Assembly (NCBI GenBank): GCA_003851245.1
Contig: BHEP01000005.1
Location: forward strand, 1 to 64,000
Direction of reading: 5' to 3'
Length of the DNA: 64,000 bases
From: Bacteroidales bacterium
Lineage (GTDB): Bacteria > Bacteroidota > Bacteroidia > Bacteroidales > Azobacteroidaceae
The position numbers and the translations under genes were made by a program. Of this stretch, positions 19,920-30,438 are shown in pieces. The notes under the pieces are model-generated. The model made no database searches. It was not told where the DNA came from and was given only the letters and a program-made list of their open reading frames with translations. The stretch's first letter is position 1, and every line of letters begins with the position of its first letter.

Positions 19920-20624
19920 TTATTCCTGAGTTCTGAATTTAATTAATTTTGCCGGAACCCCACCAACTATGGAATAAGGAGCTACATCTTTATTGACAAG
20001 GCTACCTGCAGCAATAATGCTCCCCTTTCCTATGCGCACCCCATCCAAAACGGTACTGCCTGCACCAAGCCAAACATTGTCCTCAATAACAAGACCCTTC
20101 TTGGTAGATGGCTGATTCATAATAGGAATGTCTAGGGATTCAAATCCATGGTTTTCGGAGAAAATAGAAACATTAGGGCCAAAAATAACATACGAACCTA
20201 TTTCTACCATTCCCCTTACCTGAATAAAACAAGATTGTGAGATACCTACATTATTGCCTATTTTTAAGCCCTCGCCCAAATCACGTAAGACTCCGGTGCA
20301 ATCGATAATTGTATTTTTTTTTATAGTCACATTATTACCAATCTCTACGCCTTGCCTAGACAGGGCATTTATTTCTACACAATCCTCAATATTGACCGTT
20401 GCCCCTAGGCTGATTTTATGCTTGTGTGTTATTTTGCAATTTTTGCCTACAAAAAGAAGCCCCTTAGATTTTCGCAAAAAAGGCTTGTAGAAAAATAAAG
20501 CTCGTAGAAAGGCGATAAATTTTTCTCTGAAAATGAGGAATAGATCGAAGACACTTACGGCATCATCAATTTTATATCCCTCCTTACCCATGCGGCGGAT
20601 AAGGAAGTTAAAATATTTTTTCAT
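19920..20624 (-). CDS. Hexapeptide-repeat acyltransferase
   Basis: 234 residues. The second half (about 75-225) is a left-handed beta helix of hexapeptide repeats ([29 protein letters not shown]), ending in [13 protein letters not shown], the usual end of WcaF/maltose-type O-acetyltransferases. It probably acetylates a sugar in the same glycan made by the flanking glycosyltransferases. It overlaps the upstream GT4 gene by 17 bases. Confidence 0.9.
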   Translation of the reverse strand: MKKYFNFLIRRMGKEGYKIDDAVSVFDLFLIFREKFIAFLRALFFYKPFLRKSKGLLFVGKNCKITHKHKISLGATVNIEDCVEINALSRQGVEIGNNVTIKKNTIIDCTGVLRDLGEGLKIGNNVGISQSCFIQVRGMVEIGSYVIFGPNVSIFSENHGFESLDIPIMNQPSTKKGLVIEDNVWLGAGSTVLDGVRIGKGSIIAAGSLVNKDVAPYSIVGGVPAKLIKFRTQE

Positions 20625-21816
20625 AAATAGACATTAATGAGTTATAATATAAGTCGGCCGAAAACCGCTGTTTTGCCCTATCTGATATTGCTGAATAATC
20701 AAAAGAAGAAACTCCTTTTTCGGATTCAAAAAAGGCAGTGATTTTTTCTTTTAAATCTCTTGCATCTCCAGACTCAAAAAGCATTCCATTGATTCCCGGC
20801 TCTATAAGTTCGGGGATACCCCCTATCCTAGCCCCCAAAATGGGAGTGCCCAAACAAAGGGACTCGATTACACTAAAGGGGTTGTTTTCGTACCATTCTG
20901 AGGGTATCACAAGAAATCTTGCCTTAGATAATATATTTTGTATGCTGTCCCAGTTTTGAAATCCCAAAAACTCAATATTATCTTGCGTGTATTTTTTCTG
21001 TAGATCCTCTAATAATGGTCCACTTCCTATAACTTTCAAGGTATAAGGAAGTTTTGAGGCCTCCTCTAGCAAGGTTTCGACACCTTTTTCTGCAGAAATG
21101 CGACCTAAATAACAATAATAATCATCCCGCAATTCCTTTGCTGGAGGTATGTTGATGATGTCGATAAAATTATTCAACACCGTCAATTTTTCTTCTGCAA
21201 ACCCGCCTTGCATCATCTTTTTTTTCATAAATGCACTAGGACAAATAAAACAATCTGTAAAAGATGACAGTACCTTGCAATTCCATTTTTTAGCCTCTAC
21301 AAAAGCTAGGAAACTTGCCAGTATGCTATTTTTGGTGCAAGAGTATTTTAATACATTAAACTTCGACTTATAGCAAAGTTCGCAAATATCAATGCCTTGT
21401 CGCAAGCTATCTGATCGCGGACAAAGCAGCTTGTAGTCATGAAGCGTCCACACAAGTTTTATATTTCTTTCATGAGCAAGCTTGGCAATGATAGGCGACA
21501 ATTGGCTGTGAATATTATTCAAATGCACAATATCTGGTCTGAAAGCATCCAGAATAGCATTAAACTTACGCTTTACCTCCGATGATCCTAGAGGGCGAAT
21601 AATAGATTTTAAGATTTTATTCTTGCTAGTTGTAGAATAATTAATCTCGCTGGGGAAATATTTCTCACATGAAGAAAAATTATTTGAGGGATGCTGCATG
21701 CTAAAAAAAGCTACCTCATGTCCTTTTTCTCTCAATAGCTTCTCCATAGCGAGTGAATAGACACAATCGCCTCCATGTGGATGATAGAATTTATTGGCTA
21801 TAAGGACTCGTTTCAT
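20608..21816 (-). CDS. Family 4 glycosyltransferase
   Basis: 402 residues with the GT-B fold. The N-terminal domain starts [16 protein letters not shown]. The C-terminal domain has the GT4 signature [23 protein letters not shown], with the E-x7-E pair near residues 307-315. First gene of the glycan cluster. The nrdJ terminator lies just upstream, so it needs its own promoter in a short spacer, or else depends on read-through. Confidence 0.92.
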   Translation of the reverse strand: MKRVLIANKFYHPHGGDCVYSLAMEKLLREKGHEVAFFSMQHPSNNFSSCEKYFPSEINYSTTSKNKILKSIIRPLGSSEVKRKFNAILDAFRPDIVHLNNIHSQLSPIIAKLAHERNIKLVWTLHDYKLLCPRSDSLRQGIDICELCYKSKFNVLKYSCTKNSILASFLAFVEAKKWNCKVLSSFTDCFICPSAFMKKKMMQGGFAEEKLTVLNNFIDIINIPPAKELRDDYYCYLGRISAEKGVETLLEEASKLPYTLKVIGSGPLLEDLQKKYTQDNIEFLGFQNWDSIQNILSKARFLVIPSEWYENNPFSVIESLCLGTPILGARIGGIPELIEPGINGMLFESGDARDLKEKITAFFESEKGVSSFDYSAISDRAKQRFSADLYYNSLMSIYEKIF

Positions 21817-21825
21817 ATTACTATG

Positions 21826-21860
21826 AAAAACGAAAAAGCGGGGCTATTATTGCCCCACTT
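21826..21860 (-). terminator. Rho-independent terminator after nrdJ
   Basis: On the minus strand a 9-bp stem (AAGTGGGGC / GCCCCGCTT, one G-T pair) with a 7-base loop is followed by TTTTTCGTTTTT. It starts 10 bases past the nrdJ stop. Confidence 0.8.
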
Positions 21861-21869
21861 TAATATTCT

Positions 21870-24404
21870 TTAACCACATTTAGAATTACCGCAGTTTTTG
21901 CACATCAGGCAGCCCTCTTGATACAACAGGGTTTCGAGACCACAGCTATTGCATTTCAAACCCTTGGCGGCACCGTCGGGAAGGTATTTTTTTAATGCAC
22001 GCTCAACCCCATTTTTCCATGTGTTGATAGATTCGCTATTTAATTCCAAATCTTGTACCAATTTGAGTACCTGGTCTATGGGCATTCCATAGCGCAAGAC
22101 CCCAGAAATAAGTTTTGCATAATTCCAAAACTCAGGATTAAACTTGTCTTGCAAGCCCTCCATGGTTGTTTTGTATCCTTTTTTGTTGGTGTACTGAAAA
22201 TCATAACTTTTATTGCCATTTTCATCAACATTCTTTATCAGCGAACCTGTAAGTACCGATTTGGGGAGAAAAATACCCTCTTCTTCATCGTTTATTCCTG
22301 TAAATATCTCGTATGGACGACCATTCAAAAGTCCAACAAAGGCTATCCATTTTTCCTTATTATTTTGAAATTTAACAACATCGGCATCCAATTCGCGAGG
22401 GCGCTTGGTCACAACAACGGGCTGCTCTATACAGTTGCAATCCTTCCTTTTCTTTTCTTCTGCCGACAATAAAACTCCATTTCTTGATCCATCTCTATAA
22501 ACGGTACAGCCCTTGCAGCCTGCTTTCCAAGCTTCTACATACAATTTGTCGACCAGTGCCTCATCCACATCATTGGGCAAATTGATGGTTACCGAAATGG
22601 AATGATCTACCCATTTTTGTATGCGCCCTTGCATCTTTACTTTTTGCAGCCAATCGACATCGTTGGAGGTAGCCTTATAATATGGTGATTTAGCAACAAT
22701 ATCATCGACTTCCGCCTGTGTATATTTTTTTGTGGTAGAATAATTATTGACTTTCATCCACTCAACAAATTTATGATGAAAAACGATAAACTCCTCGAAA
22801 GCGTCGCCCATTTCATCGACGAAATCGACTTTTACGTCCATATCATTGGGATTAACCTTGCGGCGACGCTTATAAACAGGGAGAAAAACAGGCTCTATGC
22901 CCGAACTTGTTTGTGTCATAAGGCTGGTTGTGCCAGTAGGAGCAATGGTAAGGCAAGCAATATTTCTGCGCCCATATTTCTGCATATCCTCTCCTAATAG
23001 AGGGTCTGCAGCTATAAGTCTTTGTATAAAAGGATTGTTTATTTCCCTCTGAAAGTCAAAGATTTCAAATGCACCCCTATCTTTGGCTAGTTCTATTGAA
23101 GATTTATAAGCAGCTAAAGCCAAAGCTTTTTGAACCTTTTCAGCAAAATCGCTAGCTTCTTCAGTGCCATAACGAAAATTAAGTGCGGCAAGCATATCTC
23201 CCTCAGCAGTGATGCCAACACCAGTACGCCTACCTTGCAAGGTCTTTTTTTGTATCTTCTCCCAAAGCCTACGCTCTGCGTCTTTTACTTCTTTATTTTC
23301 TGGATCTGCATCTATTTTTTTCAAGATAGCATCAATTTTTTCTGACTCTAAGTCTATAATATCATCCATTATGCGCTGAGCCATAGCGGCGTGAGATTTA
23401 AACAAGTCAAAATCAAAATAGGCTTCTTTGGTATACGGATTCACCACATAGCTATAGAGATTTATTGCCAACAAGCGGCAACTATCGTAAGGACAAAGGG
23501 GTATCTCGCCGCAAGGGTTGGTTGATACCGTATTAAACCCAAGATCTGCATAACAGTCTGGAACGGATTCTCTAATAATGGTATCCCAAAATAATATGCC
23601 AGGTTCGGCAGACTTCCAAGCATTGTGAACAATTTTTTTCCACAAAGTAGTGGCTTCAATACTTTTAGTAAAACTAGGCTCATCAGAATCTATTGGGTAT
23701 TGTTGGGTATATTGAGTATTTTCGGTTGCAGCCTTCATAAAGGCATCGTCTATCCTCACCGAAACATTAGCTCCCGTAACCTTGCCCTCCGTCATTTTGG
23801 CATCTATAAAAGACTCTGAATCGGGATGCTTTATAGAAACACTAAGCATAAGAGCTCCTCTACGCCCATCTTGAGCAACCTCGCGTGTAGAATTTGAATA
23901 ACGCTCCATAAAAGGAACTAAGCCTGTGGAGGTGAGTGCCGAATTTTTTACTGGCGAACTCTTGGGGCGTATGTGCGATAAATCGTGCCCAACTCCTCCC
24001 CTACGCTTCATAAGCTGCACCTGCTCCTCGTCAATTTTAATGATAGCACCATAAGAATCGGCGGCTCCATCCATGCCTATCACAAAGCAATTGGAAAGAG
24101 AGGCTATCTGGAAATTATTGCCTATACCGGTCATCGGACTGCCCTGAGGTACTATATATTTGAACCTATCAAACACCGCAAAAAGAGCCTCTTCGGTGAG
24201 CGGATTTTTGTACTTAGACTCCACTCGGGCTATTTCTCTAGCCAAGCGACGGTGTAAATCAACTGGAGATTTTTCATAAATATTACCAAAAGCATCCTTC
24301 AAGGCATATTTATTGACAAATACCTTAGCAGCTAATTCGTCGCCCTTAAAGTAATCAAGGGAGGCTTTGTATGCCTGCGCAAATGTGTATTTTTGTTCCT
24401 GCAT
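21870..24404 (-). CDS. nrdJ: Adenosylcobalamin-dependent (class II) ribonucleotide reductase
   Basis: 844 residues, typical of the long NrdJ group. Motifs: L-S-N-C-F-V-I-G (redox Cys in the barrel), N-P-C-G-E-I-P-L (active-site Asn/Cys/Glu), A-P-T-G-T-T-S and, at the C-terminus, a zinc-ribbon-like C-N-S-C-G ... C-L-M-C-K-N-C-G with the end Cys pair. It reduces ribonucleotides using coenzyme B12 and does not need oxygen, fitting an anaerobic or low-oxygen life. No N-terminal ATP-cone is obvious. No cobalamin riboswitch is recognisable in the 255-base upstream spacer. Confidence 0.94.
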   Translation of the reverse strand: MQEQKYTFAQAYKASLDYFKGDELAAKVFVNKYALKDAFGNIYEKSPVDLHRRLAREIARVESKYKNPLTEEALFAVFDRFKYIVPQGSPMTGIGNNFQIASLSNCFVIGMDGAADSYGAIIKIDEEQVQLMKRRGGVGHDLSHIRPKSSPVKNSALTSTGLVPFMERYSNSTREVAQDGRRGALMLSVSIKHPDSESFIDAKMTEGKVTGANVSVRIDDAFMKAATENTQYTQQYPIDSDEPSFTKSIEATTLWKKIVHNAWKSAEPGILFWDTIIRESVPDCYADLGFNTVSTNPCGEIPLCPYDSCRLLAINLYSYVVNPYTKEAYFDFDLFKSHAAMAQRIMDDIIDLESEKIDAILKKIDADPENKEVKDAERRLWEKIQKKTLQGRRTGVGITAEGDMLAALNFRYGTEEASDFAEKVQKALALAAYKSSIELAKDRGAFEIFDFQREINNPFIQRLIAADPLLGEDMQKYGRRNIACLTIAPTGTTSLMTQTSSGIEPVFLPVYKRRRKVNPNDMDVKVDFVDEMGDAFEEFIVFHHKFVEWMKVNNYSTTKKYTQAEVDDIVAKSPYYKATSNDVDWLQKVKMQGRIQKWVDHSISVTINLPNDVDEALVDKLYVEAWKAGCKGCTVYRDGSRNGVLLSAEEKKRKDCNCIEQPVVVTKRPRELDADVVKFQNNKEKWIAFVGLLNGRPYEIFTGINDEEEGIFLPKSVLTGSLIKNVDENGNKSYDFQYTNKKGYKTTMEGLQDKFNPEFWNYAKLISGVLRYGMPIDQVLKLVQDLELNSESINTWKNGVERALKKYLPDGAAKGLKCNSCGLETLLYQEGCLMCKNCGNSKCG

Positions 24405-24540
24405 GATAAAATTACTTATTCCTTTTATAATAATGTTGAAATTCTTAACCCTGTAAATAATATAGAAATGAAATAGACTGCAATATTAAGCATTCTAACT
24501 TAATTCACCAAAAAAAATAACAATCTAAAAATTATAATTT

Positions 24541-24548
24541 CAAAAATA
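24541..24548 (-). promoter_or_regulatory. Possible nrdJ promoter
   Basis: Minus-strand TATTTTTG with a TTG about 16 bases upstream, a fair Bacteroidota promoter pair. It lies about 137 bases before the nrdJ ATG. The rest of the spacer 24405-24659 shows no other feature. Confidence 0.4.
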
Positions 24549-24659
24549 TTTCTATTTAAATCATCAACTACCTACTATACAGCGATATGATTTTTTAAAA
24601 AATGTCAGTAATTTTCTTAAATAAAAACTTTAATGTTATTTAAAATTCCAAAATAAATA

Positions 24660-26105
24660 TTAACGGCGTGTGCGCCCTGCATCCAAGCGCAAGAAAATGA
24701 ACAAAAGAATAGTAAAGCCCCATAAAGAAGAGCCGCCATAACTAAAAAATGGTAGGGGAATACCAATCACTGGCGTAAGGCCAATAACCATACCAATATT
24801 GATGACTACATGAAAAAATAGTACCGAGATAAGACTATAAGCATAAACCCTATTGAAGGTGTGCTTCTGTCGCTCTGCCAAAAAAATCAGTCGTAAGAGA
24901 AAAACTAAAAAAACAATGAGTATTAATGATGTGCCTACAAATCCTCTCTCCTCGCCTACCGTACAGAAAATAAAATCTGTATCCTGCTCTGGCACATATT
25001 TCAACTTTGTTTGCGTGCCATTCAAAAAACCCTTTCCCCAAAAACCTCCCGAACCAATGGCAATCTTGGACTGATTCACATTGTAGCCCGCTCCATTGAG
25101 ATCATCAATCATCCCTAAAGAAACCTCAATCCTCCTCTTTTGGTGTGGCTCTAAAATATGATCGAAAACATAATCCACCGAATAGAGAAATGAAACAAGA
25201 AAAATAATTAGCACAACAATCAAAGAATAAGTCTTTGGAGAGGACTTGATTGCCAAATAAATTGAATATACACAGATCAAGCCCAAAACTAATAATGCTA
25301 CATAAGTAACATCAAAAGGGAAAAAAAATGATGCCAAAATCGATGGCACAAATATGCCCAATATGACTATTAATAAGTACTTAATACTTTTGAAGCCCTT
25401 GCTATAATAAGCAATCAAAGACAGTCCTATAATAATGACCAAGGACAATACCATGATTTCTCCCAAGGGAGTTGCATAAAAGAAACTTTCAGCATATTTT
25501 ATGCTAATAATAAAAATAAGAACAGTAGAAAACCCAAATAAAAGAACGGAACCCGTCATTCCCTCCCTATATAAAACGATGAAAAAGGCTAGGTAGACCA
25601 AGGCTGAGCCTGTCTCTTTTTGTAAGATTATTAAAAGAATAGGGAGCAAAAATAAGCCTGCGGCTAGGCTTAAATTTTTGAAAGTAAGCAATTTAAACTT
25701 ATACCCACTTAACAATCTAGCCAATGCCAAGGAAGTAGCAAATTTTGAAAATTCTGCGGGCTGAATACTTACGGGACCTATAACCAACCACGAGCGAGAG
25801 CCCTTAATCTCCGGAGCTATAAATATTGTTAGAATAAGCACCAATATAACGAAGGCGTAGAGCCAATAGGAAAACACCTTATACCAATCGTCATCTACCA
25901 AAAGAATCAAAAATCCTAAGATAAAAGACGAGCCTATCCAAACCAACTGCATGCCCGAACGGGTAGATAAATCTAATATATTAGAGTGCTGATAATCATA
26001 ACTGGCAGCATAAATACAAACCCAGCCACATACCACCAAGATAAGGTAGAGCAGCACAGTCCACCAATCCAGAGAGTGCCATAAACTAATTCGTTTGTAT
26101 TCCAT
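24660..26105 (-). CDS. rodA: Rod-shape SEDS glycosyltransferase RodA
   Basis: 481 residues with about ten membrane helices of the FtsW/RodA/SpoVE family. Near the C-terminus G-L-T-P-V-I-G-I-P-L-P-F-F-S-Y-G-G-S-S is the family signature. RodA polymerises peptidoglycan strands during side-wall growth together with PBP2. It overlaps the upstream mrdA by 20 bases. The long loop around residues 310-340 (H-Q-K-R-R-I-E-V) is the expected periplasmic loop. Last gene of the rod-complex run. Confidence 0.95.
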   Translation of the reverse strand: MEYKRISLWHSLDWWTVLLYLILVVCGWVCIYAASYDYQHSNILDLSTRSGMQLVWIGSSFILGFLILLVDDDWYKVFSYWLYAFVILVLILTIFIAPEIKGSRSWLVIGPVSIQPAEFSKFATSLALARLLSGYKFKLLTFKNLSLAAGLFLLPILLIILQKETGSALVYLAFFIVLYREGMTGSVLLFGFSTVLIFIISIKYAESFFYATPLGEIMVLSLVIIIGLSLIAYYSKGFKSIKYLLIVILGIFVPSILASFFFPFDVTYVALLVLGLICVYSIYLAIKSSPKTYSLIVVLIIFLVSFLYSVDYVFDHILEPHQKRRIEVSLGMIDDLNGAGYNVNQSKIAIGSGGFWGKGFLNGTQTKLKYVPEQDTDFIFCTVGEERGFVGTSLILIVFLVFLLRLIFLAERQKHTFNRVYAYSLISVLFFHVVINIGMVIGLTPVIGIPLPFFSYGGSSLWGFTILLFIFLRLDAGRTRR

Positions 26106-27942
26106 AAGGCAAAATTATTGCGCTTCTAATTCGTTCTTCCACCCATTGGCTAGACTCGGAAATTTTTCCATTAAGATATTTCTCAATCATTAAGCGACCT
26201 ATGGGCACTGCATAAGTAGCACCAAACCCGCCGTTTTCTATATAAACAGAGATGGCAAGCTTGGGATCGTCCATTGGAGCAAAACCCATAAAAATAGAGT
26301 GGTCTTTTCCTATATTTTCGGCCGTTCCAGTTTTTCCACAAACGGCAATATCTGGAATATTAGCTGCCCGGCATGTGCCGCCTGTCACTGCCCTATGCAT
26401 TCCCTCCACTATAGGGTCGTAATGCCTTGAGCTTATTCCTGTATAATGAGGCCGGGTGTACAAGGTATCTAAGTCGTTGTCCTGAATTTCCTTAACAACA
26501 TGGGGCACATAATAATGTCCTCTATTGGCAATGCCTGCTGCCAGATTGCAAAGCTGAATAGGGGTGCTTAAAATCTCTCCCTGCCCAATGGATATAGAAA
26601 TTACTGTATGCGCATTCCACCGGTGTTTGTACATATTATTATATGACTGACTGTTGGGTATAAATCCGCGCTTTTCCCCAGGGAGATCTATGCCTAACTT
26701 ATAACCAAAGCCTTGAAGCACCATAAGATCCTTCCATCTATCGAAGGCCTCATCAATAGTAGAATATTTTTTGCGATTTTCTAGCATAGCCTTCATCCCC
26801 CAACAAAAATAGGCGTTGCATGAGGTTGCCACGGCAGCCACCAAAGCTAGGGGCGATGCGTGAGGATGGCATTTGGGCCTACCTCCCCCAGCAGGGAAAC
26901 CCATATTGCAGGTGTAATGCGTACTCGGTTCTATAATACCCTCTTCCAGAAAAACCAAGCCCTGAGCTACCTTAAATGTAGAGCCCGGAGGATACCTAGC
27001 ATTCATTGTCCTATCAATTAGCGGCTTATTGGGATGATTGAGTAGCAGCTTATAATTATCGCCAAATTTTCTTCCCACCAATAGCGATGGGTCGTAGGTA
27101 GGACTAGCTACCATGCAAAGAACCTCGCCTGTAGAAGGCTCTATAATTATTATACTGCCCGTTTTATTACGCATCAATTCTTCGCCATAGGCTTGTAAGT
27201 CCATATCTATGGAAAGCTTAAGATTCTTTCCCGAAGCAGGTGCTTGGTCATATAATCCATCCTCATATTTTCCCTTGATTCGTCCATGGGCATCCCTCAA
27301 CAAAATCTCTACGCCTTTTTTTCCTCGCAGGTATTGCTCATAAGATCGCTCTATTCCCGACTTCCCGACATAGTCGCCTTGAACATAATATTCGTCTTGC
27401 TTTATATCGCGCTTATCTGCTTCGGCAATATATCCAAGAACGTGTCCTGCATTGGCAAAAGCATAATCTCGGGCCGTACGATTCTGAATATAAAATCCAT
27501 AAAACTTATATAGACTCTCTTGCAAAACACCATATTCCTTATTTCCCAACTGGGTGAGAAATATTTGAGGGGTGTAAGGAGAGTAGCCCGGATTAAGCCT
27601 CCTATCCTTCATGTCATCAAGTCGCTTTTTGAATTGAGGATAAGGAATATTTAAAATCTGACAAAATTCCAATGTGTCGAAAGTACTGGTTTCTTTCATC
27701 ACAACCATCACGTCATAGGCTGGCTGGTTATAAACCAAGAGCTTATCATTCCTATCATATAATAATCCCCTAGATGGATAAAGTGTTTTTTTCAAAAAAG
27801 CATTATTATCGGCTGAAATCTTGTAGGAATCACTGAAGATTTGCAAGTTTACTAGCTGCAATATATATATGAAGACGATAAGGCAAATAAAACCTATTAT
27901 AATTTGCCTACGAGTGCCACCTGCTAAATTAGAATTATTCAC
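26086..27942 (-). CDS. mrdA: Penicillin-binding protein 2 (transpeptidase)
   Basis: 618 residues: a membrane anchor near 12-32, a PBP dimerisation domain, then the transpeptidase domain with Y-P-P-G-S-T-F-K (active-site Ser in S-x-x-K), S-C-N (S-x-N) and G-K-T-G-T-A (K-T-G). It is the class B elongation transpeptidase that cross-links peptidoglycan in the MreB/RodA complex. Its end overlaps rodA, and its start overlaps the mreD stop by 4 bases, which indicates tight translational coupling. Confidence 0.96.
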   Translation of the reverse strand: MNNSNLAGGTRRQIIIGFICLIVFIYILQLVNLQIFSDSYKISADNNAFLKKTLYPSRGLLYDRNDKLLVYNQPAYDVMVVMKETSTFDTLEFCQILNIPYPQFKKRLDDMKDRRLNPGYSPYTPQIFLTQLGNKEYGVLQESLYKFYGFYIQNRTARDYAFANAGHVLGYIAEADKRDIKQDEYYVQGDYVGKSGIERSYEQYLRGKKGVEILLRDAHGRIKGKYEDGLYDQAPASGKNLKLSIDMDLQAYGEELMRNKTGSIIIIEPSTGEVLCMVASPTYDPSLLVGRKFGDNYKLLLNHPNKPLIDRTMNARYPPGSTFKVAQGLVFLEEGIIEPSTHYTCNMGFPAGGGRPKCHPHASPLALVAAVATSCNAYFCWGMKAMLENRKKYSTIDEAFDRWKDLMVLQGFGYKLGIDLPGEKRGFIPNSQSYNNMYKHRWNAHTVISISIGQGEILSTPIQLCNLAAGIANRGHYYVPHVVKEIQDNDLDTLYTRPHYTGISSRHYDPIVEGMHRAVTGGTCRAANIPDIAVCGKTGTAENIGKDHSIFMGFAPMDDPKLAISVYIENGGFGATYAVPIGRLMIEKYLNGKISESSQWVEERIRSAIILPYGIQTN

Positions 27943-28448
27943 TTCTTTATTCTCGGATTAAACTGTTCTAAACCATATATTAAAAGAAGAGTGAAAACAG
28001 AACTACCTGCAATGCGGCAAAACAAAATTAATGGATCCAACAAAGAAAATGACTCTACTGAAAACAAGACCACCTGATGCAGCAATACCACAAAACTAGC
28101 ATAACGTAAAAATAAACCTGTGCCAAAAATATTAATAGAAGGAACACAAAAATTTACCAGGTCGCGGGGCGAAAATAGTTGAAGTCCATAATAACGCACA
28201 AAACCAGCGACGGTGCTAGCCAGCATATGTACACCCAAACTATAATTGAAAAAATCTATAGAAAAACCTAGCAAAAAAGATAATAATAGAACTACATTTC
28301 TATTCATATCTGTGGGTAGCTTTATAATAAAATAAATATAAAGCAGGGGCGTAATAAAACCCAGTATGTGAATCTTATTGAAAATATAGACCTGCAAAAA
28401 CACAAGAATAATAAATAATAATACCTGCCTCCACCACTGATTTGTCAT
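27939..28448 (-). CDS. mreD: Rod-shape determining protein MreD
   Basis: 169 residues, almost wholly hydrophobic with five to six membrane helices, as in MreD. Sequence similarity in this family is low, so the call rests on size, topology and position between mreC and mrdA, with 4-base overlaps on each side. It is the membrane partner of MreC in the elongation complex. Confidence 0.88.
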   Translation of the reverse strand: MTNQWWRQVLLFIILVFLQVYIFNKIHILGFITPLLYIYFIIKLPTDMNRNVVLLLSFLLGFSIDFFNYSLGVHMLASTVAGFVRYYGLQLFSPRDLVNFCVPSINIFGTGLFLRYASFVVLLHQVVLFSVESFSLLDPLILFCRIAGSSVFTLLLIYGLEQFNPRIKK

Positions 28449-29296
28449 TGCTTAAGCCCTCCTGTTTCTAAGGTAAATTGCTCTTCCCTATGCCTGCTTT
28501 TTAGAAGCAAGACTTGATTTAAAGATGTAAAATCTGACGACAAGGAAATTTTTAGAGAATTAAAATTGTCGTCTCTCTGTTTTTTTGCTTCTAAAATATA
28601 TCCCACAACCAAACCTTCTGGGAAAATCGCAGAATAACCACTGGTCACAATCGTATCGCCAACCAAAAACTCAGCATGCCTAGGCAATTCTTCCAAATTT
28701 GCATACTTAAAACTCTTACCATCCCAACTCATAGAGCCAGTATAGGAACTATGCTTGAGCTTACAACTCATCCGGAATTTTGGATTCAAAATAGGAATCA
28801 CCAACGAATAGTTTTCTGAGGTAGACATCACAATGCCAACAAGACCCTTGGAAGAAACAACTCCCATATTGGCAAGCACTCCACTCTTACTGCCCTTGTT
28901 TAGGGTTAATATATTGTTTACTCCTCGCAAATTACTATTAATAACCCTTGCTGTAATAAACTCAAACGAATTTTGATATTCCTCATAATTAGCAGTCAAG
29001 GATGTATGTGCTAGGCTGTCTTCTTGAGACTTAAGGAGATCGTTTAACCTCAAAATCTGCTCTTCTAGCTCAATCATTCTTTCTGTCAAATCTTCATTTT
29101 CAGATCGTAGATGAATATAGGAAGTTAAATTGTCGGAAGTGGAATAAAAACTCCCCACAATCTCATTCTCTATAGTCAAATACTTACTGCCCTGATATGA
29201 GTTGTTTTTAACAAGAGCTAAACTCGACAAAAAAAGTAATAATAACAATAATAGCCAATGAACATTATTGATGATAAATCTTATAAGATTCTTCAT
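28445..29296 (-). CDS. mreC: Rod-shape determining protein MreC
   Basis: 283 residues. An N-terminal membrane helix (about 12-30) is followed by a coiled coil (about 60-95, S-E-N-E-D-L-T-E-R-M-I-E-L-E-E-Q), then the beta-rich MreC core with V-N-S-N-L-R-G-V-N-N, G-M-G-V-V-S/G-V-V-S-S-K-G-L-V-G and a D-x-I-V-T-S-G-Y segment. It links cytoplasmic MreB with the periplasmic wall-synthesis machinery. 60 bases separate it from mreB. Confidence 0.93.
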   Translation of the reverse strand: MKNLIRFIINNVHWLLLLLLLFLSSLALVKNNSYQGSKYLTIENEIVGSFYSTSDNLTSYIHLRSENEDLTERMIELEEQILRLNDLLKSQEDSLAHTSLTANYEEYQNSFEFITARVINSNLRGVNNILTLNKGSKSGVLANMGVVSSKGLVGIVMSTSENYSLVIPILNPKFRMSCKLKHSSYTGSMSWDGKSFKYANLEELPRHAEFLVGDTIVTSGYSAIFPEGLVVGYILEAKKQRDDNFNSLKISLSSDFTSLNQVLLLKSRHREEQFTLETGGLKQ

Positions 29297-29356
29297 TTCC
29301 TACTTTCTATTTTTAAAACTTTTTCCACATTTAGCCAAATAAGTAATTTAGTAATG

Positions 29357-30376
29357 TTACCTAATCAAAAAATTAAATTTACCAATATTTTTCAATGCGA
29401 TTCCTGTACCCTTAGCAACAGCATGAAGTGGATCTTCTGCAATATGAAATGGGATGTTTATCTTGTCGGAAAGACGCTTATCTAAACCCTTGAGAAGGGC
29501 TCCACCTCCTGCCAAATAAATGCCATTTCTAACAATGTCGGCATAAAGTTCGGGGGGGGTTTGCTCTAAGGCACTTAAAACAGCAGTTTCTATTTTTGAA
29601 ATAGATTTGTCTAAGCAGTGTGCAACTTCTTGATAAGAAACTGGCACCTCCATGGGCAGGGCTGTCATTCTGTTGGGTCCATAAATAATATAATCTTCGG
29701 GGGGATCTGGCAAATTTACCAGAGCAGAACCTACATTGATCTTGATCAATTCTGCGGTGCGTTCGCCTACTCGCATATTATGCTGGCGACCCATATATTC
29801 TACAATATCGGCTGTCAAATCATCGCCTGCTATACGTATGGATTTATTAGAAACAATACCTCCCAAGGATATGATGGCAATCTCGGTGGTTCCCCCACCT
29901 ATATCCACAATCATATTTCCCTCTGGAGCCTCTACATCCAAGCCAATGCCAATTGCTGCTGCCATAGGCTCGTAAATCATATAAACATCCCTACCTCCAG
30001 CATGCTCCGCAGAATCTCTAACAGCGCGCAACTCAACCTCCGTACTGCCCGAAGGAATACAGATAACAATACGCAAAGAAGGTGCAAAAAGACGACTCCT
30101 AGAGCCAATCATCTTTATCATGCCCCTAATCATCTGCTCAGCTGCATAAAAATCTGCAATAACTCCATCCCTAAGTGGGCGTATAGTCTTTATATTCTCA
30201 TGCGTTTTTCCATGCATCTGCCTTGCCTTCTCACCTATAGCCAAAAGCTTGTCCGTACGCCTATCTAAAGCTACTACCGAGGGCTCGTCAACAACTATCT
30301 TCCCATTGTAGACGATGATGGTATTGGCCGTGCCAAGGTCTATCGCTATTTCTTGTGTAAAAGAAAAAAATCCCAT
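29357..30376 (-). CDS. mreB: Rod-shape determining actin homologue MreB
   Basis: 339 residues of the actin-like ATPase fold: phosphate-1 I-D-L-G-T-A-N-T, phosphate-2 V-D-I-G-G-G-T-T-E, and adenosine motif L-A-G-G-G-A-L-L-K-G. It forms membrane filaments that guide side-wall synthesis, so the cell is probably rod-shaped at some stage. It follows purH by 62 bases on the same strand; purH and mreB are neighbours in many Bacteroidota. Confidence 0.97.
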   Translation of the reverse strand: MGFFSFTQEIAIDLGTANTIIVYNGKIVVDEPSVVALDRRTDKLLAIGEKARQMHGKTHENIKTIRPLRDGVIADFYAAEQMIRGMIKMIGSRSRLFAPSLRIVICIPSGSTEVELRAVRDSAEHAGGRDVYMIYEPMAAAIGIGLDVEAPEGNMIVDIGGGTTEIAIISLGGIVSNKSIRIAGDDLTADIVEYMGRQHNMRVGERTAELIKINVGSALVNLPDPPEDYIIYGPNRMTALPMEVPVSYQEVAHCLDKSISKIETAVLSALEQTPPELYADIVRNGIYLAGGGALLKGLDKRLSDKINIPFHIAEDPLHAVAKGTGIALKNIGKFNFLIR

Positions 30377-30438
30377 TATATCATATTGTTAAGTCATAAA
30401 AATCAAATCGTAATTATCTCTTATCGCTATCTAAAATA

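Noticed and set aside
22053-22472. 139-codon plus-strand frame opposite nrdJ
   Set aside because: Shadow of the nrdJ C-terminal region; no start context or family match.
29618-30268. 216-codon plus-strand frame opposite mreB
   Set aside because: It lies fully within mreB, whose actin motifs are unambiguous. A shadow frame.
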